NCBI RefSeq assembly: GCF_002953215.1
Contig: NZ_CP026378.1
Coordinates: 974,540-1,038,539 of the forward strand
Direction: 5' to 3'
DNA length: 64,000 bases
Source of the DNA: Mixta calida
GTDB taxonomy: Bacteria; Pseudomonadota; Gammaproteobacteria; Enterobacterales; Enterobacteriaceae
Of this stretch, positions 8,580-18,826 are shown piece after piece. A program made the position numbers and the translations under genes. The notes under the pieces were generated by a model, which was not told the origin of the DNA, searched no databases, and was given only the letters and a program-made list of their open reading frames with translations. Every line of letters begins with the position of its first letter. The first letter of the stretch is position 1.

Positions 8580-10807
8580 ATGGCTAATGCGCGTAGAAAA
8601 ATCCTTGCAGCATCTGCTTCAGTGAGCCTGCTGAAACGACCGCTGGCGGTCCTGATTGCCTTTACCCTGGCTGGCGGCTCAGCGTTTGCCGCTGAAGAAA
8701 CCATCGTTGTAGACGCCTCGGCCAGCGCGCCGCAGGAGAGCGCATGGGGCCCGGCGCCGACTATCGCCGCGAAGCGGAGCGCCACCGGCACCAAAACCGA
8801 TACGCCTATTGAAAAAAATCCGCAGTCGATTTCGGTGGTGACGCGCCAGGAGATGGATATTCATCAGCCTGCCTCGGTGAAAGAGGCGCTGGGCTATACG
8901 CCGGGCGTCACCGTCGCCAGCCGTGGTGCGTCTAACACCTATGATTTTGTTATCATTCGAGGATTTTCATCTGTAGGCCTGAACCAGAACAACTATCTCG
9001 ACGGCCTGAAAATGCAGGGCGATTTCTATAATGATGCGGTTATCGATCCCTATATGTTGGAACGCGTAGAGTTAATGCGCGGCCCCACCTCGGTACTCTA
9101 TGGCAAAAGCAGCCCCGGCGGAATTGTCTCGATGGTAAGCAAGCGGCCGACTACGGAGCCGCTGCGGGAAGTGCAGTTCAAAATGGGCACTGACAGCCTG
9201 TTTCAGACCGGCTTTGATTTCAGCGATGCGCTGGATGATAGCGGCACCTTCTCCTGGCGTCTGACCGGTATGGCGCGCTCCAACAATGAACAGCAGATCA
9301 ACGCCGAGCAGAAGCGCTACGCCATCGCACCTTCTTTCACCTGGCGACCCGATGACAAAACCAATTTCACCTTCCTCTCTTATTTCCAGAACGAACCGGA
9401 AACCGGCTATTACGGCTGGCTACCGAAAGAGGGGACGGTACAGCCGCTGCCAAACGGCGGGCATCTGCCTACCAGCTTTAACGAAGGCGCCACCAACAAT
9501 ACCTATTCCCGCAACCAGAAAATGGTTGGCTATAGCTTTGAACACGGCTTTAACGACACCTTTACCGTGCGTCAGAACCTGCGTTTTTCAGAAATGAAAA
9601 CGGCGCAGAAAAGCGCCTACGGAACGGGCCTGTGTAACAACAGCATGAACGCCTATAATGCTTACTGCCAGGCGCTCACTGCCGCTGAGCAGTCCCATTA
9701 CCTGGGACGGGGAACCATTGTTGATCATGAGCGTTTGCAGAACTTTAGCGTCGATACCCAATTGCAGAGTAAATTTGCCACCGGCGAGGTCAGCCACACC
9801 TTATTAACCGGCGTCGACTTTATGCGTATGCGTAATGATATCAGCGCACTGTATGGCAACGCCGCATCGCTGGATCTGAATAACCTGCCGTCGATGACGG
9901 AGGTGGATTTCGGTACGGCGGAGCCTTATCAGCTGAATGAAAGTAAGCAGACCGGCATTTATGTTCAGGATCAGGCCGAGTGGGACAGGTGGGTATTTAC
10001 CTTTGGCGGACGCTACGACTGGTCTAAACAGGCGACCACCGTGCGCAGCGACAATGGCTACGTTGAACGTAATGACCACCAGTTTACCTGGCGCGGCGGC
10101 ATAAACTATCTGTTTGATAACGGCATTAGCCCTTACTTTAGCTACAGCCAGTCTTTCGAACCCAATGCCTTCAGCCTCTACAGCGTACCGCGCGTGGCCT
10201 ATGCGCCATCCAAAGGCGAGCAGTATGAAGCAGGCGTGAAGTATGTGCCGAAAGATATGCCAGTGGTGCTGACTGGCGCGGTGTACCAGCTAACCAAAAC
10301 GCATAACCTGATGGCCGATCCCAATAATGCGCTTAATCAGGTACCGGCAGGCGAAGTGCGCTCACGCGGCGTAGAGCTGGAGGCGAAGGCTGCCGTTACG
10401 CCGAGTGTTAACGTCACGGCGTCATACACTTATACCGATGCGGAATACACCAAAGACACCACCATGAAGGGCAATACCCGGCGCAGGTGCCGAAGCATAT
10501 GGCGTCGCTGTGGGGCGATTACACCTTTAACAGCGGACCGCTGAGCGGCCTGACCCTGGGCACCGGCGGACGTCTGATCGGCTCCAGCTACGGCGATCCG
10601 GCGAACTCCTTTAAGGTCGGCAGCGCTGCTGTAATGGATGCGGTAGTGAAATACGATCTTGGCCGTTTCGGCATGTACGGCTCCAGCATTGCGTTGAACG
10701 TCAATAACCTGCTGGACCGCGAATATGTTGCCAGCTGCTTCGAAACCTATGGTTGTTTCTGGGGCGCTGAGCGCCAGGTGGTGGCTACCGCCACATTCCG
10801 TTTCTAA
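8580..10807 (+). CDS. fhuA: Ferrichrome outer-membrane receptor FhuA, frameshifted in this sequence
   Basis: TonB-dependent outer-membrane receptor for ferrichrome. The start is ATG 8580, giving a Sec signal peptide cleaved after AFA (residue 37), then a TonB box TIVVDA (41-46), the plug domain (IRGF, SSPGGIVSM) and a 22-strand barrel ending in ATATFRF with a C-terminal aromatic. The reading frame breaks after Thr633: the run at 10477-10479 has CCC where CCCC restores PAQVPKHMAS and about 109 more well-conserved residues to the stop at 10807. Restored length is 742 residues (E. coli 747). Because both halves are intact, a missing C from sequencing is likelier than a dead gene. It is first in fhuACDB. 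Confidence 0.9.
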
Positions 10808-10818
10808 CTCACTCACCT

Positions 10819-10840
10819 GGGCGCGGCGCAAGCCGCGCCC
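10819..10840 (+). other. fhuA-fhuC intercistronic hairpin
   Basis: A perfect 9-bp stem GGGCGCGGC / GCCGCGCCC closed by a GCAA (GNRA) tetraloop, 12 bases after the fhuA stop and 19 before fhuC. There is no T run, so it is more likely an mRNA stabiliser or processing element that sets receptor versus transporter expression than a terminator. Confidence 0.7.
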
Positions 10841-10859
10841 GTCATCGTTGAAGATAACC

Positions 10860-11654
10860 ATGTCATATCCGTCGCCACAGGAAACAACCTTTACGCTCGA
10901 TCGCGTCAGTTTTGGCGTGCCGGGGCGTACGCTGCTGCATCCTCTCTCTTTGACATTCCCCGCAGGCAAAGTGACTGGCCTGATCGGCCATAACGGCTCA
11001 GGTAAATCCACGCTGCTGAAAATGCTCGGTCGCCATCATGCGGCCAGCGAAGGTCGCGTGCTGCTGAACGATAAACCGGTGGAAGCGTGGAACAGCAAAG
11101 CGTTTGCTCGCCAGGTCGCCTATCTGCCGCAGCAGCTGCCTGCGGCGGAGGGAATGACGGTACGCGAACTGGTGGCGGTAGGGCGTTATCCCTGGCACGG
11201 CGCGCTGGGTCGCTACGGCGAAGAGGATCGGGAGCGCGTTGAAGAAGCGATTGCGCTGGTGGGCCTGAAGCCGTTCGCGCAGCGGCTGGTGGATAGTCTT
11301 TCCGGCGGCGAGCGCCAGCGCGCCTGGCTGGCGATGCTGGTGGCGCAAAACAGCCGCTGCCTGCTATTGGATGAACCCACTTCGGCGCTGGATATCGCGC
11401 ATCAGGTCGAGGTGCTGACATTGATTCAGCGCCTCAGCCAGCAGCGCGGGTTGACGGTGATTGCGGTGCTGCACGACATCAATATGGCGGCGCGTTACTG
11501 CGACCATCTGGTTGCGCTGCGCGCGGGCGAAGTGATTGCGCAGGGCACGCCCGCCGACATCATGCATGGCGACGTGCTTGAGCGCATTTATAACATTCCC
11601 ATGGGCATTCTGCCGCACCCGCAGGGCGGCGCGCCGGTCAGCTTCGTTTACTGA
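10860..11654 (+). CDS. fhuC: Iron(III)-hydroxamate ABC transporter ATP-binding protein
   Basis: ATPase that powers FhuB-mediated import of hydroxamate siderophores such as ferrichrome. The 264-residue product has Walker A GHNGSGKST (43-51), Q-loop region YLPQQL (88-93), ABC signature LSGGE (147-151), Walker B CLLLDE (167-172) and the switch histidine in VLHDIN (about 203). ATG 10860 gives MSYPSPQETTFTLDRVSF; an upstream in-frame ATG inside fhuA is not conserved. Second gene of fhuACDB, 15 bases before fhuD. Confidence 0.96.
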   Translation: MSYPSPQETTFTLDRVSFGVPGRTLLHPLSLTFPAGKVTGLIGHNGSGKSTLLKMLGRHHAASEGRVLLNDKPVEAWNSKAFARQVAYLPQQLPAAEGMTVRELVAVGRYPWHGALGRYGEEDRERVEEAIALVGLKPFAQRLVDSLSGGERQRAWLAMLVAQNSRCLLLDEPTSALDIAHQVEVLTLIQRLSQQRGLTVIAVLHDINMAARYCDHLVALRAGEVIAQGTPADIMHGDVLERIYNIPMGILPHPQGGAPVSFVY

Positions 11655-11669
11655 TACAAGGATGTGTTT

Positions 11670-12545
11670 ATGCTGCCTGTAACTCGTCGCCGTCTGCTTG
11701 CCGCGATGGCGCTCTCTCCGCTGCTCTGGCAGCAAACGCTACGTGCCGAAACGGTCGATACGCATCGCATCGTCGCGCTGGAATGGCTGCCGCTTGAGCT
11801 GATGATGACGCTGGGCGTGGTGCCGATGGCGGCGGCGGAGCTCTTTAACTACCGTGACTGGGTGGGCGGCCTTGAGCTACCCGCCAGCGTGATCGACGTT
11901 GGCCTGCGCACCGAGCCGAATCTTGAACTGCTGACGCAGTTGAAGCCCTCTTTAATTCTCTATTCCAGCGGCTACGGCCCGTCGCCGGAAAGATTGTCGC
12001 GCATCGCCCCCAGTCAGGGCTTCGCGTTCAACAGCGGAGACGGCAAGCCGCTCAGCTCGGCGCGCCGCTCGATCATGCAGCTGGCGCAGCGTATCGATAA
12101 AGTGCCGCAGGCGCAGGCGCATCTGGCGATGTTCGATCGCTTTATGGCCGATATGCGCGTGCGACTGGCGCCGCGCGTGTCGAAACCACTGCTGCTGATG
12201 TCTCTAATCGATGCCCGCCACGCGATCGTCTTCGGCCAGGGCAGCCTGTTTCTTGAAGCGCTGCAACAGCTTGGTTTACAGAGCGCGTGGCAGGGCGAAA
12301 CCAACTTCTGGGGCAGTGCGGTAATCGGCATTGAACGCCTGGCGGCGGTGCATGACGCCGAGGCGATCTGCTTCTCGCACGGCGATGACGCGCTGATGGC
12401 GCAAATCGGCGCGACCGAACTCTGGCAATCGTTGCCTTTTGTGCGTCAGCAGCGCTTCCGGCGCGTGCCGACCGTCTGGTTCTACGGCGCTACGCTTTCG
12501 GTAATGGAATTTTGTCGTACGCTCGATCGGGCGCTGGAGGCATGA
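11670..12545 (+). CDS. fhuD: Iron(III)-hydroxamate periplasmic binding protein
   Basis: Periplasmic binding protein that takes ferrichrome-type siderophores from FhuA to FhuB. The 291-residue product begins with a twin-arginine-like signal (TRRRLLAAMALSPLLWQ), comparable to SRRRLLTAM in E. coli FhuD, and continues with the class III helical-backbone fold (RIVALEWLPLELMMTLGVVP, EPNLELLTQLKPSLIL). The ATG at 11670 is chosen because AAGGA at 11658-11662 is 7 bases upstream; the GTG at 11664 would sit 1 base from it. Its stop overlaps the fhuB start in ATGA. Confidence 0.95.
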   Translation: MLPVTRRRLLAAMALSPLLWQQTLRAETVDTHRIVALEWLPLELMMTLGVVPMAAAELFNYRDWVGGLELPASVIDVGLRTEPNLELLTQLKPSLILYSSGYGPSPERLSRIAPSQGFAFNSGDGKPLSSARRSIMQLAQRIDKVPQAQAHLAMFDRFMADMRVRLAPRVSKPLLLMSLIDARHAIVFGQGSLFLEALQQLGLQSAWQGETNFWGSAVIGIERLAAVHDAEAICFSHGDDALMAQIGATELWQSLPFVRQQRFRRVPTVWFYGATLSVMEFCRTLDRALEA

Positions 12546-14527
12546 TGCGCAGAAGTTGGACATTTCCGGTGACGCTGATCGGCGCGCTGTTCCTGGTTTC
12601 GCTGGCGCTGACCGGGCTCAATCTTACCCACCATCTGCCGCAGCGGCAGTGGCTGACCGCGCTCTGGCAGCCGGATCGCAATGATATCGATCAGATGGTC
12701 TTTCACTTCAGCCTGCTGCCGCGGCTGGCGATCGCGCTGCTGGCCGGCGCGGGCCTGGGGCTGGTCGGCGTGCTGTTTCAGCAGATCCTGCGCAACCCGC
12801 TGGCGGAGCCTACGACGCTGGGCGTGGCGAGCGGCGCTCAGCTGGGTCTGACGGTCGTCACGCTGTGGGCGCTGCCGGGCGGAGAGATGACGCAGCAGAT
12901 CGCGGCGATGGCGGGCGCGGTGCTGATCGGCCTGCTGGTGTTCGGCATCGCCTGGGGCAAGCGGCTGTCGCCGGTCACGCTGATCCTCGCCGGGCTGGTG
13001 ATGAGCCTCTACTGCGGCGCGGTGAACCAGATCTTCGCCATTTTCAAACACGATCAGTTGCAAAACCTGTTTCTCTGGAGCACCGGCTCGCTAAGCCAGC
13101 AGGACTGGAGCAACGTCGCCTTTTTGCTGCCGCGCCTGTTGGTGGGCTTCGTGCTGGCGCTGCTGCTGCGCCGGCCGCTGACGCTGCTGGGGCTGGATGA
13201 CGGCGTCGCCAGAAATCTTGGCGTGGCGCTGTCGCTGGTGCGACTGGCGGCGCTGGGACTGGCGATTATTCTCAGCGCGATGCTGGTCAACGCCGTCGGG
13301 ATTATCGCCTTTATCGCGCTTTTTTCGCCGCTGATGGCGAAGCTGCTTGGCGCTCGGCGTCTGCTCAGCCGCATGCTGCTGGCGCCGCTGCTCGGCGCGC
13401 TGCTGCTCTGGTTGGCGGATCAGTGTGTGATCTGGCTGGCCGATAACTGGCGGGAAATCTCTACCGGCACCTTAACCGCGCTGACCGGCGCGCCGATTCT
13501 GCTCTGGCTGCTGCCGCGGCTGCGCACCGGCGCGGTGCCGCCGCAGCTCAATCAGGGCGATAACGTACCGGCAGAGCGCCAGCATGTGCTGTTCTGGGTG
13601 CTGGCGGGGCTGGGCGTACTGCTGCTGCTGGCGGCGACGGCACTTTCGTTAGGACGCGACGCACAGGGCTGGCAGTGGGCCAGCGGCGAATTGTGGCATC
13701 AGCTACAACCGTGGCGCGCGCCGCGCATGACGGCGGCGCTGGCGGCGGGCGTGATGCTTGGCGTGGCGGGCAGCGTGATCCAGCGGCTGACCGGCAACCC
13801 GATGGCCAGCCCGGAAGTGCTGGGCATCAGCTCCGGCGCGGCGTGCGGCGTAGTGCTGATGCTTTTTCTGGTGCCGGGCGACGCCTTTGGCTGGCTGCTG
13901 CCGGCGGGCAGCCTCGGCGCAGCGGTGACGCTGCTGCTGATTATGGCGGTGGCCGGACGCGGCGGCTTTTCGCCTGAACGGATGTTGCTGGCGGGCATGG
14001 CGTTCAGCACCGCGCTGACCACGCTGCTGGCGATGCTGCTGGCCAGCGGCGATCCGCGTATGGCGCAGCTGCTGACCTGGATATCGGGATCAACTTACGG
14101 CGTCGATACGCCGCAGGCGCTGCGTACCGCGCTGGTGGCTGTCGTGCTGGTCGGCATCGCGCCTTTCGCCAGCCGCTGGCTGACGATCCTGCCGCTCGGC
14201 GGGGCCACGGCGCGCGCTATCGGCATGGCGCTGACGCCGGTGCGTCTCAGCCTGCTGCTGCTGGCGGCCGCGCTGACCGCGGCGGCGACGCTGACTATCG
14301 GGCCGCTGAGCTTTGTCGGCCTGATGGCGCCGCATATGGCGCGGATGCTGGGCTTCCGGCGCGCGCTGCCGCAGCTGGCGGTCGCCGCGCTGCTCGGCGG
14401 CGGATTGATGCTGATCGCCGACTGGTGCGGCAGAATGGCGGCGTTTCCGAATCAGATCCCGGCAGGCCTGTTGGCGACTTTTATCGGTGCGCCTTACTTT
14501 GTCTGGCTGCTGCGTAAAGCGACATAA
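12542..14527 (+). CDS. fhuB: Iron(III)-hydroxamate ABC transporter permease
   Basis: Inner-membrane permease of 661 residues, unusual among ABC importers in that two homologous BtuC-like halves are fused in one chain (about 20 membrane helices). Both halves carry the paired motif: RNPLAEPTTLGVASGA in the N half and GNPMASPEVLGISSGA in the C half, with the GPLSFVGLMAPHMAR loop near the end. Start is the ATG at 12542, which overlaps the fhuD stop; an ATG one codon later (12545) has a better spacing to GGAGG at 12536-12540 and is equally possible. Last gene of fhuACDB. Confidence 0.95.
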   Translation: MMRRSWTFPVTLIGALFLVSLALTGLNLTHHLPQRQWLTALWQPDRNDIDQMVFHFSLLPRLAIALLAGAGLGLVGVLFQQILRNPLAEPTTLGVASGAQLGLTVVTLWALPGGEMTQQIAAMAGAVLIGLLVFGIAWGKRLSPVTLILAGLVMSLYCGAVNQIFAIFKHDQLQNLFLWSTGSLSQQDWSNVAFLLPRLLVGFVLALLLRRPLTLLGLDDGVARNLGVALSLVRLAALGLAIILSAMLVNAVGIIAFIALFSPLMAKLLGARRLLSRMLLAPLLGALLLWLADQCVIWLADNWREISTGTLTALTGAPILLWLLPRLRTGAVPPQLNQGDNVPAERQHVLFWVLAGLGVLLLLAATALSLGRDAQGWQWASGELWHQLQPWRAPRMTAALAAGVMLGVAGSVIQRLTGNPMASPEVLGISSGAACGVVLMLFLVPGDAFGWLLPAGSLGAAVTLLLIMAVAGRGGFSPERMLLAGMAFSTALTTLLAMLLASGDPRMAQLLTWISGSTYGVDTPQALRTALVAVVLVGIAPFASRWLTILPLGGATARAIGMALTPVRLSLLLLAAALTAAATLTIGPLSFVGLMAPHMARMLGFRRALPQLAVAALLGGGLMLIADWCGRMAAFPNQIPAGLLATFIGAPYFVWLLRKAT

Positions 14528-14549
14528 AAAAGCGGGCGCTATCGCCCGC
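14526..14549 (-). terminator. hemL rho-independent terminator
   Basis: Stem GCGGGCG / CGCCCGC with a 4-base loop (14532-14549). Six A at 14526-14531 make a T tract on the minus strand, so it terminates hemL transcripts converging on fhuB. Confidence 0.7.
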
Positions 14550-14573
14550 TGCATTATTGGTTGATCATCTGAA

Positions 14574-14597
14574 GGGCGCCGCGAGGCGCCCTTTTTT
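14574..14597 (+). terminator. fhuB operon rho-independent terminator
   Basis: Perfect 7-bp stem GGGCGCC / GGCGCCC with a GCGA loop and six T, 46 bases after the fhuB stop and facing hemL. Confidence 0.85.
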
Positions 14598-14605
14598 GGC
14601 AGGAA

Positions 14606-15886
14606 TCAGAGACGGGAGAAGCTGCGGCGCGCGGCATCAACGGTGCGTTGAATATCTTCCGCGCTGTGCGCCAGCGACATAAAGCCCGCTTCAAACGCCG
14701 ACGGCGCCAGGTAGACGCCTTCGTCCAGCATCAGATGGAAGAAACGCTTAAAGCGCTCGGTATCGCAGCGCGTCACATCTTCATAGCAGGTCACTTCTTC
14801 GGCGTCGGTAAAGAACAGGCCGAACATGCCGCCGACATGGTTCACCACCAATGGAATGTTTTCCGCCTGCGCCGCTTCGCGCAGGCCCTGCGCCAGCTGC
14901 GTAGTCAGATCGGTCAGGGTAGCATGCGTGCCGGGCTGAGCGATTTCAGTCAGACAGGCGTAGCCCGCCGCCATCGCAATCGGGTTGCCGGAAAGAGTGC
15001 CCGCCTGGTAAACCGGGCCGGTCGGCGCCAGCGCTTCCATTACGTCGCGGCGTCCGCCGAAGGCGCCCACCGGCATGCCGCCGCCGATGATCTTGCCGAG
15101 GCAGGTGAGGTCCGGCGTCACGCCGTAATACGCCTGCGCGCCGCCCAGCGCCACGCGGAAGCCGGTCATCACTTCGTCGATGATCAGCAGCGCGCCAAAC
15201 TCATCGCACAGCGCGCGCAGGCCCGGCAGGAAATCGGGCTGCGGCGGGATGCAGTTCATATTGCCCGCCACCGGTTCGACGATAATGCAGGCGATCTCAT
15301 GCGGATACTGCTCGAAAGCGGCGCGCACGGAGGCGAGATCGTTATAGGTGCAGGTCAGGGTGTGTTTGGCGAAGTCCGCCGGCACGCCCGGCGAGTTTGG
15401 CTGGCCGAGGGTCAGCGCGCCGGAGCCCGCTTTTACCAGCAGGCAGTCGGCGTGGCCGTGATAGCAGCCTTCAAATTTGATGATTTTGTCGCGCTGGGTA
15501 AAGCCGCGCGCCAGACGGATGGCGCTCATGGTCGCTTCGGTGCCGGAGTTCACCATACGCACCATCTCCATTGACGGCACCAGCTCGCACACCAGCTCCG
15601 CCATTTTCACTTCCATTTCGGTCGGCGCGCCGAAGCTCAGGCCGCGTTCCGCCGCCTCGATCACCGCATTGCGGATCGCCGGATGATTGTGGCCCAGCAC
15701 CATCGGTCCCCAGGAACCGACGTAGTCGATATAGGCTTTGCCGTCGGCATCGTACAGCCAGGCGCCGTCGGCGCGCTCAATAAACAAGGGGACGCCGCCG
15801 ACGCCGGTAAAGGCGCGTACCGGCGAGTTAACGCCGCCGGGAATGGAGCGCTGCGCCTGGTGATACAGGTTTTCGGACTTACTCAT
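14606..15886 (-). CDS. hemL: Glutamate-1-semialdehyde 2,1-aminomutase
   Basis: PLP/PMP enzyme that converts glutamate-1-semialdehyde to 5-aminolevulinate in the C5 heme pathway. It is 426 residues, the same as E. coli. Visible are the class III aminotransferase features: [15 protein letters not shown] (PLP phosphate contact), [22 protein letters not shown] with its cofactor-binding Asp, and [16 protein letters not shown] with the Schiff-base lysine (Lys265 by equal length). The start MSKSENLY matches the family. Convergent with fhuB, divergent from clcA. Confidence 0.98.
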   Translation of the reverse strand: MSKSENLYHQAQRSIPGGVNSPVRAFTGVGGVPLFIERADGAWLYDADGKAYIDYVGSWGPMVLGHNHPAIRNAVIEAAERGLSFGAPTEMEVKMAELVCELVPSMEMVRMVNSGTEATMSAIRLARGFTQRDKIIKFEGCYHGHADCLLVKAGSGALTLGQPNSPGVPADFAKHTLTCTYNDLASVRAAFEQYPHEIACIIVEPVAGNMNCIPPQPDFLPGLRALCDEFGALLIIDEVMTGFRVALGGAQAYYGVTPDLTCLGKIIGGGMPVGAFGGRRDVMEALAPTGPVYQAGTLSGNPIAMAAGYACLTEIAQPGTHATLTDLTTQLAQGLREAAQAENIPLVVNHVGGMFGLFFTDAEEVTCYEDVTRCDTERFKRFFHLMLDEGVYLAPSAFEAGFMSLAHSAEDIQRTVDAARRSFSRL

Positions 15887-16047
15887 GAATCGGCTCCTGA
15901 ATGAGAGAAAAACCCGCCTATTCTACGGGAACTTATACGCGCGTTGAAAGGCGCACGCTAAGATTGTTGTTCATGACGGCAATTTTTGCCCATGTGCGCC
16001 ACGCGGCGTATCATACCGGCCTTCATTAACTTTCCGATGCGAGCGTG

Positions 16048-17466
16048 ATGAACGAAACTCCAACTTCTACCGAGCAGCTGCATGTCGTTCCCCTGCGACG
16101 TACTGATTTTCTACGTATGCTGCTGCGCCGCGATAAAACGCCGGTCGCCATTCTGATCGTCGCCGGCATTGTCGGCACGCTGGCCGGGCTGGTGGGCGTC
16201 GCTTTTGAAAAAGCGGTAAACGCCGTTCAGGCCTGGCGGCTGGGCGTGGTCGCCACCACCGGCGATCATCTGTGGCTGGCTTTTCCGCTGGCCTTTCTGT
16301 TATCCGCGGCGCTGGCGGCCTTCGGCTACTGGCTGGTGCGCCGCTTTGCGCCGGAGGCGGGCGGTTCCGGCATACCTGAGATCGAAGGCGCGCTGGAGGA
16401 GCTGCGACCGGTGCGCTGGTGGCGCGTCTTACCGGTGAAGTTTTTCGGCGGCATGGGCACGTTGGGCGCCGGAATGGTGCTGGGCAGGGAAGGGCCGACC
16501 GTGCAGCTGGGCGGAAACGTCGGGCGCATGGTGCTGGATCTGTTCCGCATGCGCAGCGCCGAAGCGCGCCACTCGCTGCTGGCGACCGGGGCCGCCGCCG
16601 GGCTTTCCGCCGCCTTCAATGCGCCGCTGGCGGGCATTCTGTTTATTATCGAAGAGATGCGGTTACAGTTCCGCTACAGCCTGATTTCGATTAAGGCGGT
16701 GTTTATCGGCGTGATTATGTCGAGCATCGTTTTTCGCTATTTCAACGGCGAGAAGGCGGTGATCGCGGTCGGCAAGCTGGCCAACGCGCCGATTAATACG
16801 CTCTGGCTCTATCTGGTGCTGGGCATGCTGTTCGGCATCGTCGGCGTGCTGTTCAACGCGCTGATCTTCCGTACTCAGGACTTTTTTCAGCGGCTGCACG
16901 GCGGCGTGATGAAAAAAGCGCTGATTATCGGCGCGCTGTTGGGCGGGCTGTGCGGCATTCTCGCGGTGATCGAGCCGGAGGCGGCCGGGGGCGGCTTCGG
17001 CCTGATCCCTGTCGCGGCGGCAGGACACTATAGCGTGGGGATGCTGCTGTTTATTTTTATCGCGCGGGTGATTACCACGCTGCTCTGCTTCGGTTCCGGC
17101 GCGCCGGGCGGCATTTTCGCGCCGATGCTGGCGCTGGGCACGCTGCTCGGCACCGCCTTCGGCATGGCCTGCGCAACGCTGCTGCCGGGGCTGACGCTTG
17201 AACCCGGCACCTTCGCCATCGCCGGCATGGGCGCGCTGTTCGCCGCCTCGGTGCGCGCGCCGCTGACCGGCATCGTGCTGGTGCTGGAGATGACCGATAA
17301 TTATCAGCTGATTCTACCGATGATCATCACCTGCCTCGGCGCCACGCTGGTGGCGCAGTTTTTCGGCGGCAAGCCGCTTTACTCTTCGCTGCTGGCGCGC
17401 ACGCTGGCGAAACAGCAGGCGCAGCAGGAAGAGGAAAAGGCACAGAGTGCGAGGGCGAATGCTTGA
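16048..17466 (+). CDS. clcA: H(+)/Cl(-) exchange transporter ClcA
   Basis: CLC-type antiporter that exchanges two chloride for one proton and supports extreme acid resistance. The 472-residue product carries the three anion-pathway motifs GSGIP (106-110), GREGP with the gating Glu148, and [14 protein letters not shown], plus the internal proton glutamate in FIIEEMR and the anion-coordinating tyrosine in KPLYSSLLA. Numbering of the first two motifs equals E. coli ClcA. The ATG at 16048 matches the family; a GTG one codon earlier is the alternative. The C-terminal tail is Gln/Glu-rich. Confidence 0.96.
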   Translation: MNETPTSTEQLHVVPLRRTDFLRMLLRRDKTPVAILIVAGIVGTLAGLVGVAFEKAVNAVQAWRLGVVATTGDHLWLAFPLAFLLSAALAAFGYWLVRRFAPEAGGSGIPEIEGALEELRPVRWWRVLPVKFFGGMGTLGAGMVLGREGPTVQLGGNVGRMVLDLFRMRSAEARHSLLATGAAAGLSAAFNAPLAGILFIIEEMRLQFRYSLISIKAVFIGVIMSSIVFRYFNGEKAVIAVGKLANAPINTLWLYLVLGMLFGIVGVLFNALIFRTQDFFQRLHGGVMKKALIIGALLGGLCGILAVIEPEAAGGGFGLIPVAAAGHYSVGMLLFIFIARVITTLLCFGSGAPGGIFAPMLALGTLLGTAFGMACATLLPGLTLEPGTFAIAGMGALFAASVRAPLTGIVLVLEMTDNYQLILPMIITCLGATLVAQFFGGKPLYSSLLARTLAKQQAQQEEEKAQSARANA

Positions 17467-17554
17467 TTGCTGTACCAGGCTATTAGATAATATTGACAAG
17501 CACGGCCATTTCTGGCCTGACAGGTTGCGACCTGATTAACTGCGGAGTGTTTCA

Positions 17555-17902
17555 ATGAGTGATGAAGTAGCAGCACTGCCGCTGCAGTTTACCGATGCGG
17601 CAGCCAGCAAGGTAAAAACCCTGATCGCCGATGAAGATAATCCAGATCTGAAACTGCGCGTCTATATTACCGGCGGCGGTTGCAGCGGTTTCCAGTATGG
17701 CTTCACCTTCGACGATAAGATCAATGATGGCGACATGACGATCGAGAAATCGGGCGTATCGCTGGTGGTCGATCCGATGAGCCTGCAATATCTGGTGGGC
17801 GGTTCGGTGGATTATACCGAGGGTCTGGAAGGCTCCCGTTTTATCGTCACTAACCCGAATGCGAAAACCACCTGCGGCTGCGGTTCTTCGTTCAGCATCT
17901 GA
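17555..17902 (+). CDS. erpA: Iron-sulfur cluster insertion protein ErpA
   Basis: A-type carrier that delivers Fe-S clusters to apoproteins such as IspG/IspH and respiratory enzymes. It has 115 residues with the three cluster ligands Cys43 ([11 protein letters not shown]), Cys107 and Cys109 ([11 protein letters not shown]). ATG 17555 follows a GGAG ribosome site. It is a single-gene unit between clcA and a bidirectional terminator. In E. coli the gene is controlled by IscR; I could not pick out a convincing IscR site here. Confidence 0.98.
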   Translation: MSDEVAALPLQFTDAAASKVKTLIADEDNPDLKLRVYITGGGCSGFQYGFTFDDKINDGDMTIEKSGVSLVVDPMSLQYLVGGSVDYTEGLEGSRFIVTNPNAKTTCGCGSSFSI

Positions 17903-17909
17903 TAAGAAA

Positions 17910-17945
17910 ATGGGCCTTACCTGGAGTAAGGCCCATCTGTTTTTA
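17910..17945. terminator. Bidirectional terminator between erpA and btuF
   Basis: Perfect 11-bp stem ATGGGCCTTAC / GTAAGGCCCAT with a 5-base loop, followed by CTGTTTTTA on the plus strand. The A-rich left flank gives a weaker T tract for the minus-strand btuF transcript. Confidence 0.85.
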
Positions 17946-18028
17946 CCGCCGTTACCCTTCTACGGTAATCAGGCGCGTCTCCTGTTTGATATTCGCCTCC
18001 TTTCCTGCGTGCTTAACGTGACCTTTAA

Positions 18029-18826
18029 TCAGGATTTTTGCGATTGCAGCGCCTGGCAGAGTTTTTCCGCAGCCAAAATGCTGCGCGGGCCGGGGCGGCT
18101 CAGCCAGTCTTCCGGGATGGCGATCACCTGAGCGGCGAGCTGCGGCTGCCAGAAACGGGCGGTGCGCTCGGCGGCGTCGCTGTCGCCGGGAATGACTATC
18201 AGATCGGGATGGCGCGTCAGTACCTGTTCGCGGCTGACCTGCGGCCAGGGCGCCGCGCTGTCGGCAAAGATGTTGTCGCCGCCGCACAGCGCTACCAGCT
18301 GGTTTTGCAGCGTATTGCGCGCGGCCGTAAACAGCGGCCGCTGGCCGAACTGTAAGAACACCCGATGACGAGGCTGGTCTGCGTGACGCTGGCGCAGCGC
18401 CGCAAAGCGCGCCGCCAGTCGATCGGCGGCGGCCTGCGCCTGCTGCGGATGCGGACTCCACGGCGCCAGTTGACGCAACGCGGCAGGAATGTCGTCAATG
18501 GCGCTGGGATCGAGCCAGAGCACCGTTACGCCCAGCGCGCGTAGCTGATCGATTTGACGCTGTGGCGTGCCGCCGCGCCAGGCCAACACCAGATCCGGCT
18601 TCAGCGCCAGAATGCGCTCCAGCTTGATGCCCTGCCAGTTAGCGACTTGTTCAAGCTGCTTCGCCTCTGGCGGATAATCGGACCAGGCGCTGACCGCCAC
18701 CGGCGTGATGCCAGCGGCGAAGGCGAGTTCGGTAAGGTGCGGCGCCAGGGTGATAACGCGCGGCGCGGCGGCGGCCATGGCCGCGCACAGCCAGAGCGTC
18801 AGCAGCCCCAGCAGCCATTTAGCCAC
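18029..18826 (-). CDS. btuF: Vitamin B12 ABC transporter periplasmic binding protein
   Basis: Periplasmic cobalamin-binding protein that feeds BtuCD. The 265-residue product has a Sec signal peptide (about 1-21, ending AAA before PRVITLAP) and the class III binding-protein fold ([44 protein letters not shown]). The start is GTG at 18824-18826, overlapping the end of mtnN by 8 bases, so translation is coupled. E. coli has yadS after btuF; here a terminator follows instead. Confidence 0.93.
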   Translation of the reverse strand: MAKWLLGLLTLWLCAAMAAAAPRVITLAPHLTELAFAAGITPVAVSAWSDYPPEAKQLEQVANWQGIKLERILALKPDLVLAWRGGTPQRQIDQLRALGVTVLWLDPSAIDDIPAALRQLAPWSPHPQQAQAAADRLAARFAALRQRHADQPRHRVFLQFGQRPLFTAARNTLQNQLVALCGGDNIFADSAAPWPQVSREQVLTRHPDLIVIPGDSDAAERTARFWQPQLAAQVIAIPEDWLSRPGPRSILAAEKLCQALQSQKS

